64,000 bases of DNA, from the NCBI RefSeq assembly GCF_965200405.1, contig NZ_OZ241356.1, positions 372,001 through 436,000 of the forward strand. Direction: 5' to 3'. Positions 1-9,305 of the stretch are shown piece after piece; positions within the stretch are counted from its first letter, which is position 1, and every line of letters begins with the position of its first letter. The position numbers and the translations under genes were made by a program. The DNA comes from Glacieibacterium sp965200405. Its GTDB lineage: Bacteria; Pseudomonadota; Alphaproteobacteria; Sphingomonadales; Sphingomonadaceae. Under the pieces are notes generated by a model. That model had not been told where the DNA came from. It saw only the letters and a program-made list of their open reading frames with translations, and did not search any database.

Positions 1-510
1 CGTGCGATCAACGACCACCCTCGTAACGTCTCCGACGACGTGTTGAAGTTGGTGCGCCAGAACGGCGGCGTCGTCATGGTCGATTATGCTCCGGTCTATG
101 TCTCGGACGCGTATCGCCGCTGGTCGGCGGACCAGTCGGCGGAGAAGACCCGGCTTAACGCGCCACCGTTCGGCGGGCTCGACATCGGCCAGCCGGTCAA
201 GGCGGCGGCGGACTTCGACGCCTGGCTCAAGGCCCATCCCGCGCCGCCGGTCACCCTGTCCCAGGTCGCCGACCATATCGAGCATATCGTCAAGGTTGCC
301 GGCATCGAGACCGTCGGCCTGGGCTCCGACTTCGACGGCGTCGGCGAAGCGCTGCCGGCGGGGCTGGGGGACGTCACGACCTACCCTGCCCTGCTTGCAG
401 AACTGATGCGTCGCGGTTGGAGCGACGCCGACATCGCCAAACTAGCCGGTGGCAACGTCCTGCGGGTGATGCGCGGCGCCGAGCGAGTGCAGGCGGCGAT
501 GAAGCGCTAG
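1..510 (+). CDS. Membrane dipeptidase (peptidase M19), C-terminal part
   Basis: The open frame enters from the left edge and ends at TAG 508-510, giving the last 169 residues. The segment GLGSDFDGVG is the C-terminal signature of M19 (renal/membrane) dipeptidases, zinc enzymes that hydrolyse dipeptides, often including D-amino acid dipeptides. The HPRNVSDDVL stretch at the very start fits the preceding family region, and NVLRVMR near the end is the usual family terminus. The binuclear zinc ligands of the N-terminal half lie outside the window. The gene runs in the same direction as the TBDR that follows, about 180 bp later, but no shared transcription is evident. The family call is secure; substrate and export cannot be judged without the N-terminus. 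Confidence 0.9.
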   Translation, partial: RAINDHPRNVSDDVLKLVRQNGGVVMVDYAPVYVSDAYRRWSADQSAEKTRLNAPPFGGLDIGQPVKAAADFDAWLKAHPAPPVTLSQVADHIEHIVKVAGIETVGLGSDFDGVGEALPAGLGDVTTYPALLAELMRRGWSDADIAKLAGGNVLRVMRGAERVQAAMKR

Positions 511-625
511 GCGGAGGCCAGCCGCTCAGCGTCGGCTATCGTCGGCGCCAAGGCGGCTCGATTGCACCTCGTTCATTACTTTGAAGTTTCTAATCGGTCT
601 CCCGACATTCGTTGTTGCGTCGTCC

Positions 626-640
626 TGTATACGCTATACA
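626..640. promoter_or_regulatory. Inverted repeat TGTATA-CGC-TATACA upstream of a TBDR gene
   Basis: Six-base arms TGTATA and TATACA are perfect inverted repeats around CGC, 50 bp before the chosen ATG of the TBDR at 690. The GTATAC core recurs in front of two other TBDR genes and the HMG-CoA lyase gene in this window. It resembles operators of FCD-type GntR regulators; that assignment is inferred. Confidence 0.4.
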
Positions 641-689
641 TACGCCGTTGCTGATGCCCATGAGAGGCACAGCAAGGGGGGAATTGATC

Positions 690-3476
690 ATGTTCGGTGA
701 TGCAATGCGCGTACGTGGGGCCATCATGCCCGCGAGCGGCGCGTATACAGTAGACGGCGCCTGCACCGCGGCGCGTTATTATAAACTCAAGCTCCTGCGC
801 TCGATCGCTTTTATCGCCATCAGCGCCACCGCCGGAACGGCGCTTGCGCAATCGACGCCGGTCTCTCCAGCCGCCGACGCCGCGCTGCCCGGCACGCCTG
901 CCAACGTCCAGAGCAAGGCCGGCGAGACCAATCCCCTGCCATCGCGCGATACCACGGCCGAGGGCGATGGCCCCGCCAACGAAATCGTCGTGACCGGCAG
1001 TAGTATCCGCGGCGTCGCACCAACCGGCTCCAACCTGATCAGCATCGGGCGCGATACCATCCAGGCGACCGCCCCGGCCAACACCAAGGAATTGCTGGCC
1101 TCGATCCCGCAGCTCGGCAATTTCGGCGCCAACGCCGAGCAATCGACGCCGAGCCGCTTCCGGACCAGCGGCTTCCAGCCGAACATCCACAATCTCGGCA
1201 CGTTCGCGACACTGACGCTGTTCAACGGCCACCGGTTTGCGCCGGTCGGCGGCGAGGCGGTGTTCCCGGACCCTTCGATCATCCCGGTCATCGCGGTCCA
1301 GCGCGTCGAGGTCATCGCCGACGGTGCCTCCTCGGTCTATGGCTCGGACGCAGTCGCCGGCGTGGTCAACTTCATCTACCGCCGCAATGTCGAGGGCATC
1401 GAAGCCTCCGCAACCTACGGCTTCAACGGATCGCGCTACCAGAAGCGCGACGCCTCGATCATCGGCGGCCACTCCTGGGGCTCCGGCAGCATCATGGCGG
1501 CCTATGAGTATTCGGACAACAAATCGCCGCTGAACACCGAGATCGAAACGCTGGCGCTCGGTGGCGACCAGCGTTCCCGCGGCGGCCGCGACCTGCGCCA
1601 GAACACCTGCCTCGATCCCAATGTGACGGTCGGCGGCAAGACCTACGCCTATCCAACCTATACCGTCGGGCGTAATCTTTGCGGCGTCCTCAACGAACAG
1701 CAGGTCATCCCCGATGGTGGCCGTCATGCCGCGCTGGTGACCGTCCGCCAGACCTTGAACGACACGATCGAGCTTTGGTCCGAATTCAATTATTCGAGCT
1801 ACAAGACGACGCGGACCGGTGGGCGCCAGGCGCTCAACCTGACGATCCCCAACACCAACCCGTTCTTCCGGCTGCCGCCCGGCGTCACGGCGAAGAGCAT
1901 CGCCGTCACCCGCAGCGGCCTGGGCCTGTTTCCGGGTGCGGTGTCGGACCAGACTTCGAAAGTCTGGGGCATCACCGCGGGCGCCGACATCAAGCTGGGC
2001 AGCGACTGGGTCGCCAACATCCTGACCCATGTCTCCAAGACCAACGACTACAACAAGGACCCAGAGCTCGACCTGCTGGCGGCGCAGCGTCTCGCCAATG
2101 GCACCACGCCAGCCACTGCGCTCAATCCGTTCGGCCAGGCTGCCGACAACAACCCGGCGGTGCTGGCGCAGATCAACAACGACTATGCGCAGATCAACAA
2201 GACCAGCCAACGGCTGCGCGAGTTGCAGGTCAAGGCCGACGGTCCGATCGTCACGATCCCCGGTGGCGAGATCCGCGCATCGGTCGGCCTCGACGTTCGC
2301 ACCGAGCAAGCGGTACAGCTCCAGACCGCCGGCTCGCCGAACGCCACCTTGCTGGTCGTTCGCGACGACGACATCAGCCGCTCGGTGTCGTCGGCCTTTA
2401 CCGAGGTCAACATCCCGCTGTTCGGCGAAGAGAACGCGTTGCCGGGCCTGCAGCGCCTCGTCGTGTCGCTGTCGGGCCGATACGATTATTATGAGAAGCT
2501 CCATGGCGTCTTCAACCCGAAGTACGGCATCGTGTGGTCGCCGATCCGCGGAATCTCGGCGCACGGCTCCTATGGCACGTCGTTTGCGGCCCCGAACATC
2601 GGCCTGACCACCAGCACGTTCACCGTGCCACGTCCCAATTCGGCGCTCAACCTGACCGACGTGACCACCGGCACCTTCCTGGGCACGCTGAACGTCCTCA
2701 ATCCCGGCGGCGGCAATCCCGACCTGACACCCGAGGAGGCGACCACCTGGTCGGCGGGCGTCGACCTGGCACCAGGGTTCGTACCCGGCCTGCGGATGTC
2801 CGCGACCTATTACAACGTCGAATACCGTAACACGGTGAACTCGATCACCACCGCGCAGGTGCTGACGATCCCGGGCTTCGTCGGCTTCAGGACGCTCAAT
2901 CCGACGCCGCAGCAGATCGCCGACCTGCTCGCACGCTTCCCACCGCAGGCGCCGATCACGACCGGGTTCGACGCGATCATCTATCTCAACGCCCAGAACA
3001 TCGGCATCCGCAAGATCGCCGGCCTCGACATCGACGCATCCTATGCGTTCAACACGTCCTTCGGCGCCTTCACGCTGGGCGCCAACGCCAACCGCCAGCT
3101 CAAGTACGAGCAGCAGGTGGTGACCGGCACGCCGTTCACGTCGCGCCTCGGCACGTCGGACGCGGTCAAGTGGAAGGGCCGCTTCTCGTTAGGCTGGAAC
3201 CTCGAGCCGGTGAATGTCTCGGTCTTCGTCAATCACACTGGCGGTTTCACCAACACCACGATCACGCCGAACCAGAGCGTAAAGTCGTTCACGACGATCG
3301 ACCTGTCGGTCAGCTTCACGCTCGACCGGCTGATCCAGGGCGCTTCGATACAGTTCCGCGGCGCCAACGTCTTCGACAAGAACCCACCGTTCTACAATGC
3401 CGCGAACGGCTATTTCCCCAACCTGGCATCGCCGTTCGGCCGGCAGGTCGAGGCGACGCTGCGGATCAAGATCTGA
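690..3476 (+). CDS. TonB-dependent outer-membrane receptor
   Basis: A 928-residue TBDR that would import a substrate across the outer membrane using TonB energy. The ATG at 690 is chosen because AAGGGGG lies about 8 bases upstream; the frame stays open to 612. A hydrophobic export segment (LLRSIAFIAISATAGTALAQ) comes after about 30 extra residues, so the true start may be further in. The plug begins near NEIVVTGSSIRG and includes IEVIADGASSVYGSDAVAGV, the usual plug end. The remainder is beta-barrel ending in Ile (LRIKI), close to the aromatic-terminal outer-membrane pattern. The subfamily resembles the large sphingomonad oligomer/siderophore-like receptors, but the substrate is not identifiable. 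Confidence 0.92.
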   Translation: MFGDAMRVRGAIMPASGAYTVDGACTAARYYKLKLLRSIAFIAISATAGTALAQSTPVSPAADAALPGTPANVQSKAGETNPLPSRDTTAEGDGPANEIVVTGSSIRGVAPTGSNLISIGRDTIQATAPANTKELLASIPQLGNFGANAEQSTPSRFRTSGFQPNIHNLGTFATLTLFNGHRFAPVGGEAVFPDPSIIPVIAVQRVEVIADGASSVYGSDAVAGVVNFIYRRNVEGIEASATYGFNGSRYQKRDASIIGGHSWGSGSIMAAYEYSDNKSPLNTEIETLALGGDQRSRGGRDLRQNTCLDPNVTVGGKTYAYPTYTVGRNLCGVLNEQQVIPDGGRHAALVTVRQTLNDTIELWSEFNYSSYKTTRTGGRQALNLTIPNTNPFFRLPPGVTAKSIAVTRSGLGLFPGAVSDQTSKVWGITAGADIKLGSDWVANILTHVSKTNDYNKDPELDLLAAQRLANGTTPATALNPFGQAADNNPAVLAQINNDYAQINKTSQRLRELQVKADGPIVTIPGGEIRASVGLDVRTEQAVQLQTAGSPNATLLVVRDDDISRSVSSAFTEVNIPLFGEENALPGLQRLVVSLSGRYDYYEKLHGVFNPKYGIVWSPIRGISAHGSYGTSFAAPNIGLTTSTFTVPRPNSALNLTDVTTGTFLGTLNVLNPGGGNPDLTPEEATTWSAGVDLAPGFVPGLRMSATYYNVEYRNTVNSITTAQVLTIPGFVGFRTLNPTPQQIADLLARFPPQAPITTGFDAIIYLNAQNIGIRKIAGLDIDASYAFNTSFGAFTLGANANRQLKYEQQVVTGTPFTSRLGTSDAVKWKGRFSLGWNLEPVNVSVFVNHTGGFTNTTITPNQSVKSFTTIDLSVSFTLDRLIQGASIQFRGANVFDKNPPFYNAANGYFPNLASPFGRQVEATLRIKI

Positions 3477-3490
3477 TCGACCACGGTCGG

Positions 3491-3518
3491 CCCCGGCCTG
3501 CTTTCGGGCAGGCTGGGG
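3491..3518 (+). terminator. Hairpin after the first TBDR gene, terminator-like
   Basis: An 11-bp stem (CCCCGGCCTGC with GCAGGCTGGGG, one G-U pair) with loop TTTCGG lies 15 bp after the TBDR stop codon. There is no T-tract after it, so intrinsic termination is uncertain; it may stabilise the mRNA 3' end instead. Confidence 0.5.
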
Positions 3519-3626
3519 TTACCCCGGGACAGTAACGACATTAGCGCGGAGCTATCGATGCTCCGGCTAGAATGCGCGGCTGCGTTGGTTGCGTCAGAAA
3601 CAAAAAGTTACAAATAAGTCGTAAAC

Positions 3627-3641
3627 GACAGTTGAACTGTC
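3627..3641. promoter_or_regulatory. 15-bp palindrome upstream of the second TBDR gene
   Basis: GACAGTT-G-AACTGTC is a perfect 7+7 inverted repeat ending 73 bp before the start of the next TBDR gene. It differs from the GTATAC motif seen before other TBDRs. Operator function is only suggested by position and symmetry. Confidence 0.3.
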
Positions 3642-3714
3642 CCGAAACTGCAAGAACAGGCGGCTAGCGAGCCTTGAACGCCGGGCACTCTGCACCGGCG
3701 ACAAGGGTCGCAAC

Positions 3715-6021
3715 ATGACAATTTCCTCCTGGGCAGCTTCGCTCGCCGTACTCTCCATCGCATTGGCAACTCAGGTCCAGGCAGCTGCTGCCGCCGACGA
3801 CGTCGTAGCAGCCGCTGCTGCGGACGAGGGGCTGACCGAGATTGTCGTCACCGCGACCAAGCGCGAGACCAATCTCCAGGCGACGCCGATCTCGATCTCG
3901 GTACTCAGCTCCGCGTCGATGGCCGATCGTCACGTCCAGAGCCTGATCGACCTCGGCGACGGCGCGATCCCCGGCCTGCGCGTCACCACCTTCGAGGCAC
4001 GCACCTCGGCATTGACCATCGGCATCCGCGGCATCGTCCCGCTCGACGCCAATCAACCCGCACGTGAGCAGGGCGTTGGCGTCTACGTCGACGGCGTCTA
4101 CCTCGGCCGCCAGCACGGCCTCAATGCCGCGCTGATGGATGTCGAGCGCATCGAGGTGCTCAAGGGACCGCAGGGCACCCTGTTCGGCCGCAACACCGAG
4201 GGCGGCGCCCTGAGCATCGTGACGCGCCAGCCGAGCGGCAAGTTCGGCTTCCGCGCCACCGCCGGCGTCGGTAACTTCGGCTCGTACAATGTCGCGGCGC
4301 ATATCGACCTGCCCGAGTGGCACAACTTCAGCTTCAAGGTCGACGGCGTCGTGCAATACCGCGGCCCGACCGTGAAGAACCCGCTGCCCGGTGCCACCGG
4401 CTTCAACTATTACGATCGTCGCGGCGTCAAGGCGACGTTGCGCTGGCAGCCGAGCGACAAGTTCACCGCCGACTATGCCTATGACAACGGCTATGACGCG
4501 AACTCGCCGTTCTATAGCCAGCTGGTCGACTATAACCCGCAGAACCGGCCGGTCGCTGCGGTCGGCGCTCCGGTCCGGGCCGGCGAGATCGCGCCGCTGC
4601 CGCCGATCGTCAAGGACGGCACCAAGCGCATGTCGGTTGCCGATATCGGCGTGCCGCAGCAGCCCAGCATCGACAAGACCTTCGGCCACTCGCTACACCT
4701 GAAATACGCCGCCGGCGAGAACATCGAGCTGCGGTCGATCACCGCCTATCGCGAAGTCAGCGTCGACCAGTACGACAACGCCGGCGGCGCCCACCGCGTG
4801 CCGGTCTTCGCGCCGAACAGCAACTTCAGCCGCTACAGCCTTGCTGGCCTGTGGCAGCACCAGTTCAGCCAGGAGCTGCAGGCCGTCGGTAGCCTGAACA
4901 ACATCGAATACGTCGCCGGCCTGTTCTACTTCAACGAGCGCGCCGAGGACGATGCCTCGACGCCGAGCACCAACCGCTGGAACGCCAACGGCACCGCCTA
5001 CACGATCAACGACCCGACCCCGACGATCCGCGGCTTCCGCTCCATCGACCGCGCCAGCGTCGCCTATGCCAAGAGCTACGCGGCCTACGGACAGGCGACC
5101 TGGACGCCGTCGCTGCTCGACGAGGCGCTGCACCTGACGGTCGGCGGGCGTTACACCCGCGACGACAAGAACGGCCGGCTGTTCACGATCAACAACGTTG
5201 CGACCAACCTGACCTTCGCCGAGAAGACCAGCCGCTTCGATCCGCTGGTAACGCTGGCTTTCGAAGCGACGCCCGACGTCAACCTGTATGCGAAGTTCGC
5301 GACCGGCTACCGCGCCGGTGGTGCCAGCTCGCGCTCGCTGACCTATCGCTCGTTCGGGCCGGAGAAGGTCAAGTCCTATGAGGTCGGCGCCAAGACCGAG
5401 TTGTTCGATCGCCACCTGCGCCTCAACGCCGCCGCCTACATCATGGACCGTACCGGCAGCCAGATCGACTTCAGCCTGGTGACGGTGACCGGTGCCTCGA
5501 CGCGCAACACGCTGGAGACGATCAACGCACCCGGCACCACCAAGATCAGGGGCATCGAGCTCGAAGCGACGCTGAGCGTCACCGAGGGCCTGACGCTGAA
5601 CGGTGCGTACGCCTATACGCACACCAAGATCCCGCCGACCGCCAACCCGTTCTCCGGCGTCGTCCAGCCGGTGTTCATCGTCTTCACGCCGCGCAACGCC
5701 GCCAGCATCGGCACCGACTACTCGCTGCCGATCGGCAACATCACGGGCAAGCTGCACCTCGATGCCAACTATGCCCAGGCGACGCAGAGCTTCGACCAGT
5801 TCGCGCTCAAGGCGCAGTCGTCGTTCATTGTCAACGGGCGCGTCTCGGTCGCCGATATCGCGGTCGGCGGCAGCAACCTGACGCTCTCGGTGTGGACGCG
5901 CAACATGCTAGACGAGCAGCACATCTATCGCCGCGATCCGTCGAACAATGCGACACTCGGCGACTATGCCAACTTCAACGAACCGCGGACCTTCGGCGTC
6001 GAAGCCTCGGTAAAGTTCTAG
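3715..6021 (+). CDS. TonB-dependent outer-membrane receptor
   Basis: A 768-residue receptor with an N-terminal signal peptide (about residues 1-25) and a TonB-box-like segment EIVVTATKRETNLQATPISISVLS. The plug contains the family landmarks VGVYVDGVYLGR, VERIEVLKGPQGTLFGRNTEGGALSI and then a beta-barrel ending in FGVEASVKF, with the C-terminal Phe expected for BAM insertion. This architecture is typical of sphingomonad iron-complex or aromatic/terpenoid-type TBDRs. It follows the first TBDR in the same direction but behind a hairpin and a 238-bp gap, so it is probably transcribed separately. No plausible strong ribosome binding site precedes the ATG. Confidence 0.93.
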   Translation: MTISSWAASLAVLSIALATQVQAAAAADDVVAAAAADEGLTEIVVTATKRETNLQATPISISVLSSASMADRHVQSLIDLGDGAIPGLRVTTFEARTSALTIGIRGIVPLDANQPAREQGVGVYVDGVYLGRQHGLNAALMDVERIEVLKGPQGTLFGRNTEGGALSIVTRQPSGKFGFRATAGVGNFGSYNVAAHIDLPEWHNFSFKVDGVVQYRGPTVKNPLPGATGFNYYDRRGVKATLRWQPSDKFTADYAYDNGYDANSPFYSQLVDYNPQNRPVAAVGAPVRAGEIAPLPPIVKDGTKRMSVADIGVPQQPSIDKTFGHSLHLKYAAGENIELRSITAYREVSVDQYDNAGGAHRVPVFAPNSNFSRYSLAGLWQHQFSQELQAVGSLNNIEYVAGLFYFNERAEDDASTPSTNRWNANGTAYTINDPTPTIRGFRSIDRASVAYAKSYAAYGQATWTPSLLDEALHLTVGGRYTRDDKNGRLFTINNVATNLTFAEKTSRFDPLVTLAFEATPDVNLYAKFATGYRAGGASSRSLTYRSFGPEKVKSYEVGAKTELFDRHLRLNAAAYIMDRTGSQIDFSLVTVTGASTRNTLETINAPGTTKIRGIELEATLSVTEGLTLNGAYAYTHTKIPPTANPFSGVVQPVFIVFTPRNAASIGTDYSLPIGNITGKLHLDANYAQATQSFDQFALKAQSSFIVNGRVSVADIAVGGSNLTLSVWTRNMLDEQHIYRRDPSNNATLGDYANFNEPRTFGVEASVKF

Positions 6022-6042
6022 GCGGCTGACGACGCTCGGCGG

Positions 6043-7197
6043 CTAGTAATAGTCGTTGAGCGTCAGGGTCGCACGGCGACTGTCGAGCAATTCGAGCCGA
6101 TAAATCGTTCCGACCGGCGCGGTGCCAAGGCCTTTGCAGGTCGACAAAAAATGCGCGTCGATCGCCTGGCCGTCGACGGCGACGATGACGTCGCCGTCAA
6201 CGATACAAAGACGCTCGGCCGGGCTGTTGCGAGCCACATGGATGACCTGGAGCCCGCCGCCGCCGGCGACGACGTTGAGCCCCGAGCGGTCGCGCGGGAA
6301 TGCCGCGTTCCCGGCGCGCGCCCGCAAGGTTGCCCAGCGTTCGCCAAAGCGCAGCCGCATGTCGAAGCGCGACAGCAGCGGCAGGCCGAGCACAATCGGG
6401 GCGTACAGGTTCCAACGCTCCGGCACCGCGAACGGGATGTCGTGAAACACCCGCCCGGCAAAGCTCAGCGACGCCAGCCGACCGGTGGTGTGGACAGACG
6501 GCCCTTCGATGCCGATCGTCACGGAGGTCGAAGTACGGTCCGCGTCGGCAAGGCCGTGTCGAGTGGCGAAGTCGCTGCTGATGTACAGTGGCAGCATGCT
6601 GCCCAGGTCGATGGCAGCAAGGCCGGTCGCGCCGGCGGCCTGTACTTTGGTCGCGAACAGGCCGTCGTCCATCTGCTGCAAGGCCAGCGTAGACCCACCA
6701 TGGAGCCCGTCGCCGCCGATCCGGAAGCGGCCATTCTCGAAATCGAGATCGATCTCGTGCCGCAGGAACATGTCTTGGCCGAGAATCAGGTCGAATGGGG
6801 TGCGGATCGCTCCCGACATCGCTGCCAGGTCGAGCACGATGGCGATGATCGGCGGGAGTTCGGTCGGACCGACGCTGATCCTGATCGGCGCGGTCCGGTC
6901 GCAGTAGAGGTCGGCGGTCAGGCCCGCCAGCCGCGCCCTGCCCTGTGGCGCAAGGCCGAGCCGTCCGGCAAGCGTCCGGCTGATGACCGTGCGTGTCGCG
7001 CCGGTATCGAGCAGCGCATCGAGCAGCAGATTGTCGACGCGGACCTGGACGACGACGGGACCGTCGCTGCCACCGCGCATCGGCTGCCATTGGTTCTGCG
7101 CCGCCGGCTTCTGGGGGGAGAAGCCGGCGCGCATCGCGCCCAGGGAATAGCCTCCGTTGATCGAGAAGCGGCTCCCCAGGTTGGCGATCTGGGTCAC
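6043..7197 (-). CDS. Retropepsin-like aspartic protease with C-terminal PDZ domain
   Basis: 384 residues. Residues about 50-170 hold a retropepsin-like fold with LLDTGATRTVIS (catalytic D-T-G), and a second retropepsin-like region contains AIDLGSMLPLYIS. The last 90 residues look like a PDZ domain (GLQVIHVARNSPAERLCIVDGDVIVAVDG). The DLG in the second half, where D-T/S-G is expected, suggests that only one canonical catalytic triad is present. The start is GTG 7197, overlapping the carbonic anhydrase stop by four bases (GTGA), so translation is probably coupled. No signal peptide is visible, which is odd because relatives are usually exported. Substrate unknown. Confidence 0.8.
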   Translation of the reverse strand: MTQIANLGSRFSINGGYSLGAMRAGFSPQKPAAQNQWQPMRGGSDGPVVVQVRVDNLLLDALLDTGATRTVISRTLAGRLGLAPQGRARLAGLTADLYCDRTAPIRISVGPTELPPIIAIVLDLAAMSGAIRTPFDLILGQDMFLRHEIDLDFENGRFRIGGDGLHGGSTLALQQMDDGLFATKVQAAGATGLAAIDLGSMLPLYISSDFATRHGLADADRTSTSVTIGIEGPSVHTTGRLASLSFAGRVFHDIPFAVPERWNLYAPIVLGLPLLSRFDMRLRFGERWATLRARAGNAAFPRDRSGLNVVAGGGGLQVIHVARNSPAERLCIVDGDVIVAVDGQAIDAHFLSTCKGLGTAPVGTIYRLELLDSRRATLTLNDYY

Positions 7198-7889
7198 TCC
7201 GCGGCTTCGAGCCAGGCGGCCTCGGAGTTTTCGCGTGCCGGGCGGGCGACTGCGACGGGCAGCGGTCGGTCGGCGCGCAAGGTCTTGTAAAGGCCGCTCG
7301 CGCCATCGAGGCCGAGGACGACGCCGGCGTGGATGTCGACGAACCAGCCATGCAGGGTCAACTCACCCCGGGCCAGCGCGCTGGCGACCGAGGGGTGCGT
7401 CCGCAGATGGTCGATCTGCGCGGTGATGTTCTCCATCGCCAGCGAGCGGACCCGTTCGCCGCCGCACTGGTGCGGGTAATTTTCGTCGACGACCTGCCTT
7501 GCGGCGTTGGAGTGCCGCAGCCACGCCGCGACGTTGGGCATCCGCGCCAGCTGGTCGTCCATATCGAGCGCCTTCATCGCGCCGCAGTCCGAATGGCCGC
7601 AGACGATGATGTCGCGGACGCCCAGGCCCATGACCGCATATTCGACCGTCGAGGAGACGCCGCCGTTCGCCTGGGCATAGGGCGGCACGATGTTGCCTGC
7701 GTTGCGGCAGACGAACAGGTCGCCGGGCTCAGCCTGCATGATGTGCTCGGGCACGACGCGGGAGTCGGCGCAGGAGATCATCAGTGCCTTGGGCGACTGG
7801 CCGTCATGCGCCAGGCGGCTGTAGAGCTCGGCCTGGTTGGGAAAGACGTGCTGTTCGAAGCTGAAGACGCGGCTGAGAATATCGTTCAT
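7194..7889 (-). CDS. can: Beta-class carbonic anhydrase
   Basis: A 231-residue enzyme interconverting CO2 and bicarbonate. Zinc ligands are Cys40, His99 and Cys102 in SCADSR and CGHSDCG, with the Asp42-Arg44 dyad; length and motifs are typical of bacterial beta-carbonic anhydrases. It is the fourth gene of a minus-strand run: three small exported proteins upstream (42-bp gap) and the aspartic protease downstream with a four-base overlap. A SulP anion transporter lies 4 kb away on the other strand, but no direct link is visible. A cytosolic location is expected, since no signal peptide is seen. Confidence 0.95.
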   Translation of the reverse strand: MNDILSRVFSFEQHVFPNQAELYSRLAHDGQSPKALMISCADSRVVPEHIMQAEPGDLFVCRNAGNIVPPYAQANGGVSSTVEYAVMGLGVRDIIVCGHSDCGAMKALDMDDQLARMPNVAAWLRHSNAARQVVDENYPHQCGGERVRSLAMENITAQIDHLRTHPSVASALARGELTLHGWFVDIHAGVVLGLDGASGLYKTLRADRPLPVAVARPARENSEAAWLEAAE

Positions 7890-7931
7890 CTCGATGCTCC
7901 TTGCTGATTGGGGCAGTGGCCTCGGCGTCGC

Positions 7932-8579
7932 TCAGGACGACGGTGGCGCGACTGCGGTTGAAATCGACTGCTGGTAGTTGGCGACCGCCTTGAGCAACCC
8001 GGCCACCTCGGCGGCGACGAGGCCGCTCGTGTAATCGACGCCCGAGCTCTCCTTGAATTTGAAGGTGAAATTGCCCGGATCGCCGACGCGGTAGGTCGCA
8101 GCGATTGCCTTCAGGTCGGCCTCGTTGATGGCGAAACCAACGTACTTGGTGCGGGTGCAACTCGGGACGTACTGGTCGTTGCTGGTACAATCCTGGATGC
8201 CGTGGCGTGCATCGGTCAGTTCGACCTGGCGCAGGCCGGCCGGGGCCAGATACTGCGCCGACGAATACTCGCGCTGGTCGCCGGGGTAGTGGATGATCTG
8301 CTGGACTTCGTAGCTGACGACGCCCGATGCCTTGTCGACCACGGCCTTGAGATAGGCGCGATCCTTGAGCTGCCCCGGCCGCTTCTTGCCTTTGGTCGGT
8401 GCATATTGCGTCGACAGCACCGCCTTGGACTCCAGCGCATCGTCCTCGACGACCGTCGCGGCGGCGATCGTCTCGGGGGTCATGCCGAGCGTCTTCTTGT
8501 GAAAGCCGGCACCGGTGTTGGCGACGGCGACCGTGGACATCAGCAATGCCATGCCGGTGAAGAGGATTGGACGGTACAT
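7932..8579 (-). CDS. Exported protein of unknown function, paralogue A
   Basis: 215 residues with a signal peptide (MYRPILFTGMALLMSTVAVA, then mature NTGAG). I do not recognise a named family. It aligns by eye over its whole length with the gene at 8609-9274: both have LxMTP near the mature start, VVDKxxGVxxYEVQQ, YLxPxGLR, a two-cysteine loop, AATY-PG-GNFxFxFK and VxAEVxGLxxAV. The cysteines (in DCTSN and SCTR) may form a disulfide in the periplasm. The 29-bp gap to the paralogue and 42 bp to carbonic anhydrase suggest one transcript. Probably an all-beta periplasmic protein; function not inferable. Confidence 0.75.
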   Translation of the reverse strand: MYRPILFTGMALLMSTVAVANTGAGFHKKTLGMTPETIAAATVVEDDALESKAVLSTQYAPTKGKKRPGQLKDRAYLKAVVDKASGVVSYEVQQIIHYPGDQREYSSAQYLAPAGLRQVELTDARHGIQDCTSNDQYVPSCTRTKYVGFAINEADLKAIAATYRVGDPGNFTFKFKESSGVDYTSGLVAAEVAGLLKAVANYQQSISTAVAPPSS

Positions 8580-8608
8580 CTTGGATCCTATCGAACAGAG
8601 TCGGCGGA

Positions 8609-9274
8609 TTACGACGGGTCGGCGCTTGCGAGTTCTGTCGACGACGCAGCCTTGAGGCCGGCGGTCGACTTGTAGTGGTCCACCGCCTGGACAAGCCCGA
8701 CGACCTCGGCGGTCACCAGCTTGTTGGTGTGATGCTCGCCGGCGACGTCCTTGAACCGGAACGCGAAATTTCCATGATTTCCGGGCGCGTAAGTGGCGGC
8801 CATGTCACGGATGTCCTGTTCGGCGACTTCGAACGACATCTTCCTGAACACCACGCAGCTGCGCCCACCTTCGAAATGATCGCAGCTATTGTTGTGGATG
8901 TCGGAGACGACCGGCGTTGCAGTGCGCAAACCCTTCGGCGTCAAATAGTTGACCTGGACGTAATTGCGGTCGCCGTGCTGATGACGAAGCACCTGCTGGA
9001 CTTCGTAACGGATTACGCCGGTCCGCTTGTCGACCACGGCGCGCAGGTGCGCATCGTTCCAGACGACCTTGGCCAGCCCCTTGCCATTGCGGAAGGCAGG
9101 CTCGGTCGACAGGGTAGCGACGAACTCCAGCGGGTCCTCATCGACGGAGACCGCCTGTCGAAAGTCCTGGGGGGTCATGGCCAGCAGCTGCTTCGGCTTC
9201 TCGACTTCGACCGCCACCGCACTTGTTCCGAGCAGTAGCAGCGCCACGCCAGTCAGGGCTGATTTGAAGATCAT
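8609..9274 (-). CDS. Exported protein of unknown function, paralogue B
   Basis: 221 residues from ATG 9274, chosen because AAGGAA lies about 7 bases upstream and a signal peptide (MIFKSALTGVALLLLGTSAVA) follows directly; the frame is open to 9379 but the extra N-terminus is not export-like. It is a diverged tandem duplicate of the neighbouring protein at 7932-8579 (shared VVDKxxGV and YEVQQ block, two-cysteine loop, GNFxFxFKD). It sits second in a minus-strand run beginning with the small cysteine protein at 9306-9605. Function unknown; retention of two diverged copies suggests paired or differentiated roles. Confidence 0.75.
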   Translation of the reverse strand: MIFKSALTGVALLLLGTSAVAVEVEKPKQLLAMTPQDFRQAVSVDEDPLEFVATLSTEPAFRNGKGLAKVVWNDAHLRAVVDKRTGVIRYEVQQVLRHQHGDRNYVQVNYLTPKGLRTATPVVSDIHNNSCDHFEGGRSCVVFRKMSFEVAEQDIRDMAATYAPGNHGNFAFRFKDVAGEHHTNKLVTAEVVGLVQAVDHYKSTAGLKAASSTELASADPS

Positions 9275-9305
9275 GTCGGTTCCTTGTTGCTTGCCGGCCA
9301 GAGGC

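Noticed and set aside
576..2564. A 662-codon minus-strand open frame opposite the first TBDR
   Set aside because: Low-complexity Arg/Asp/Val composition and no family features; the plus-strand frame has TBDR plug and barrel sequence.
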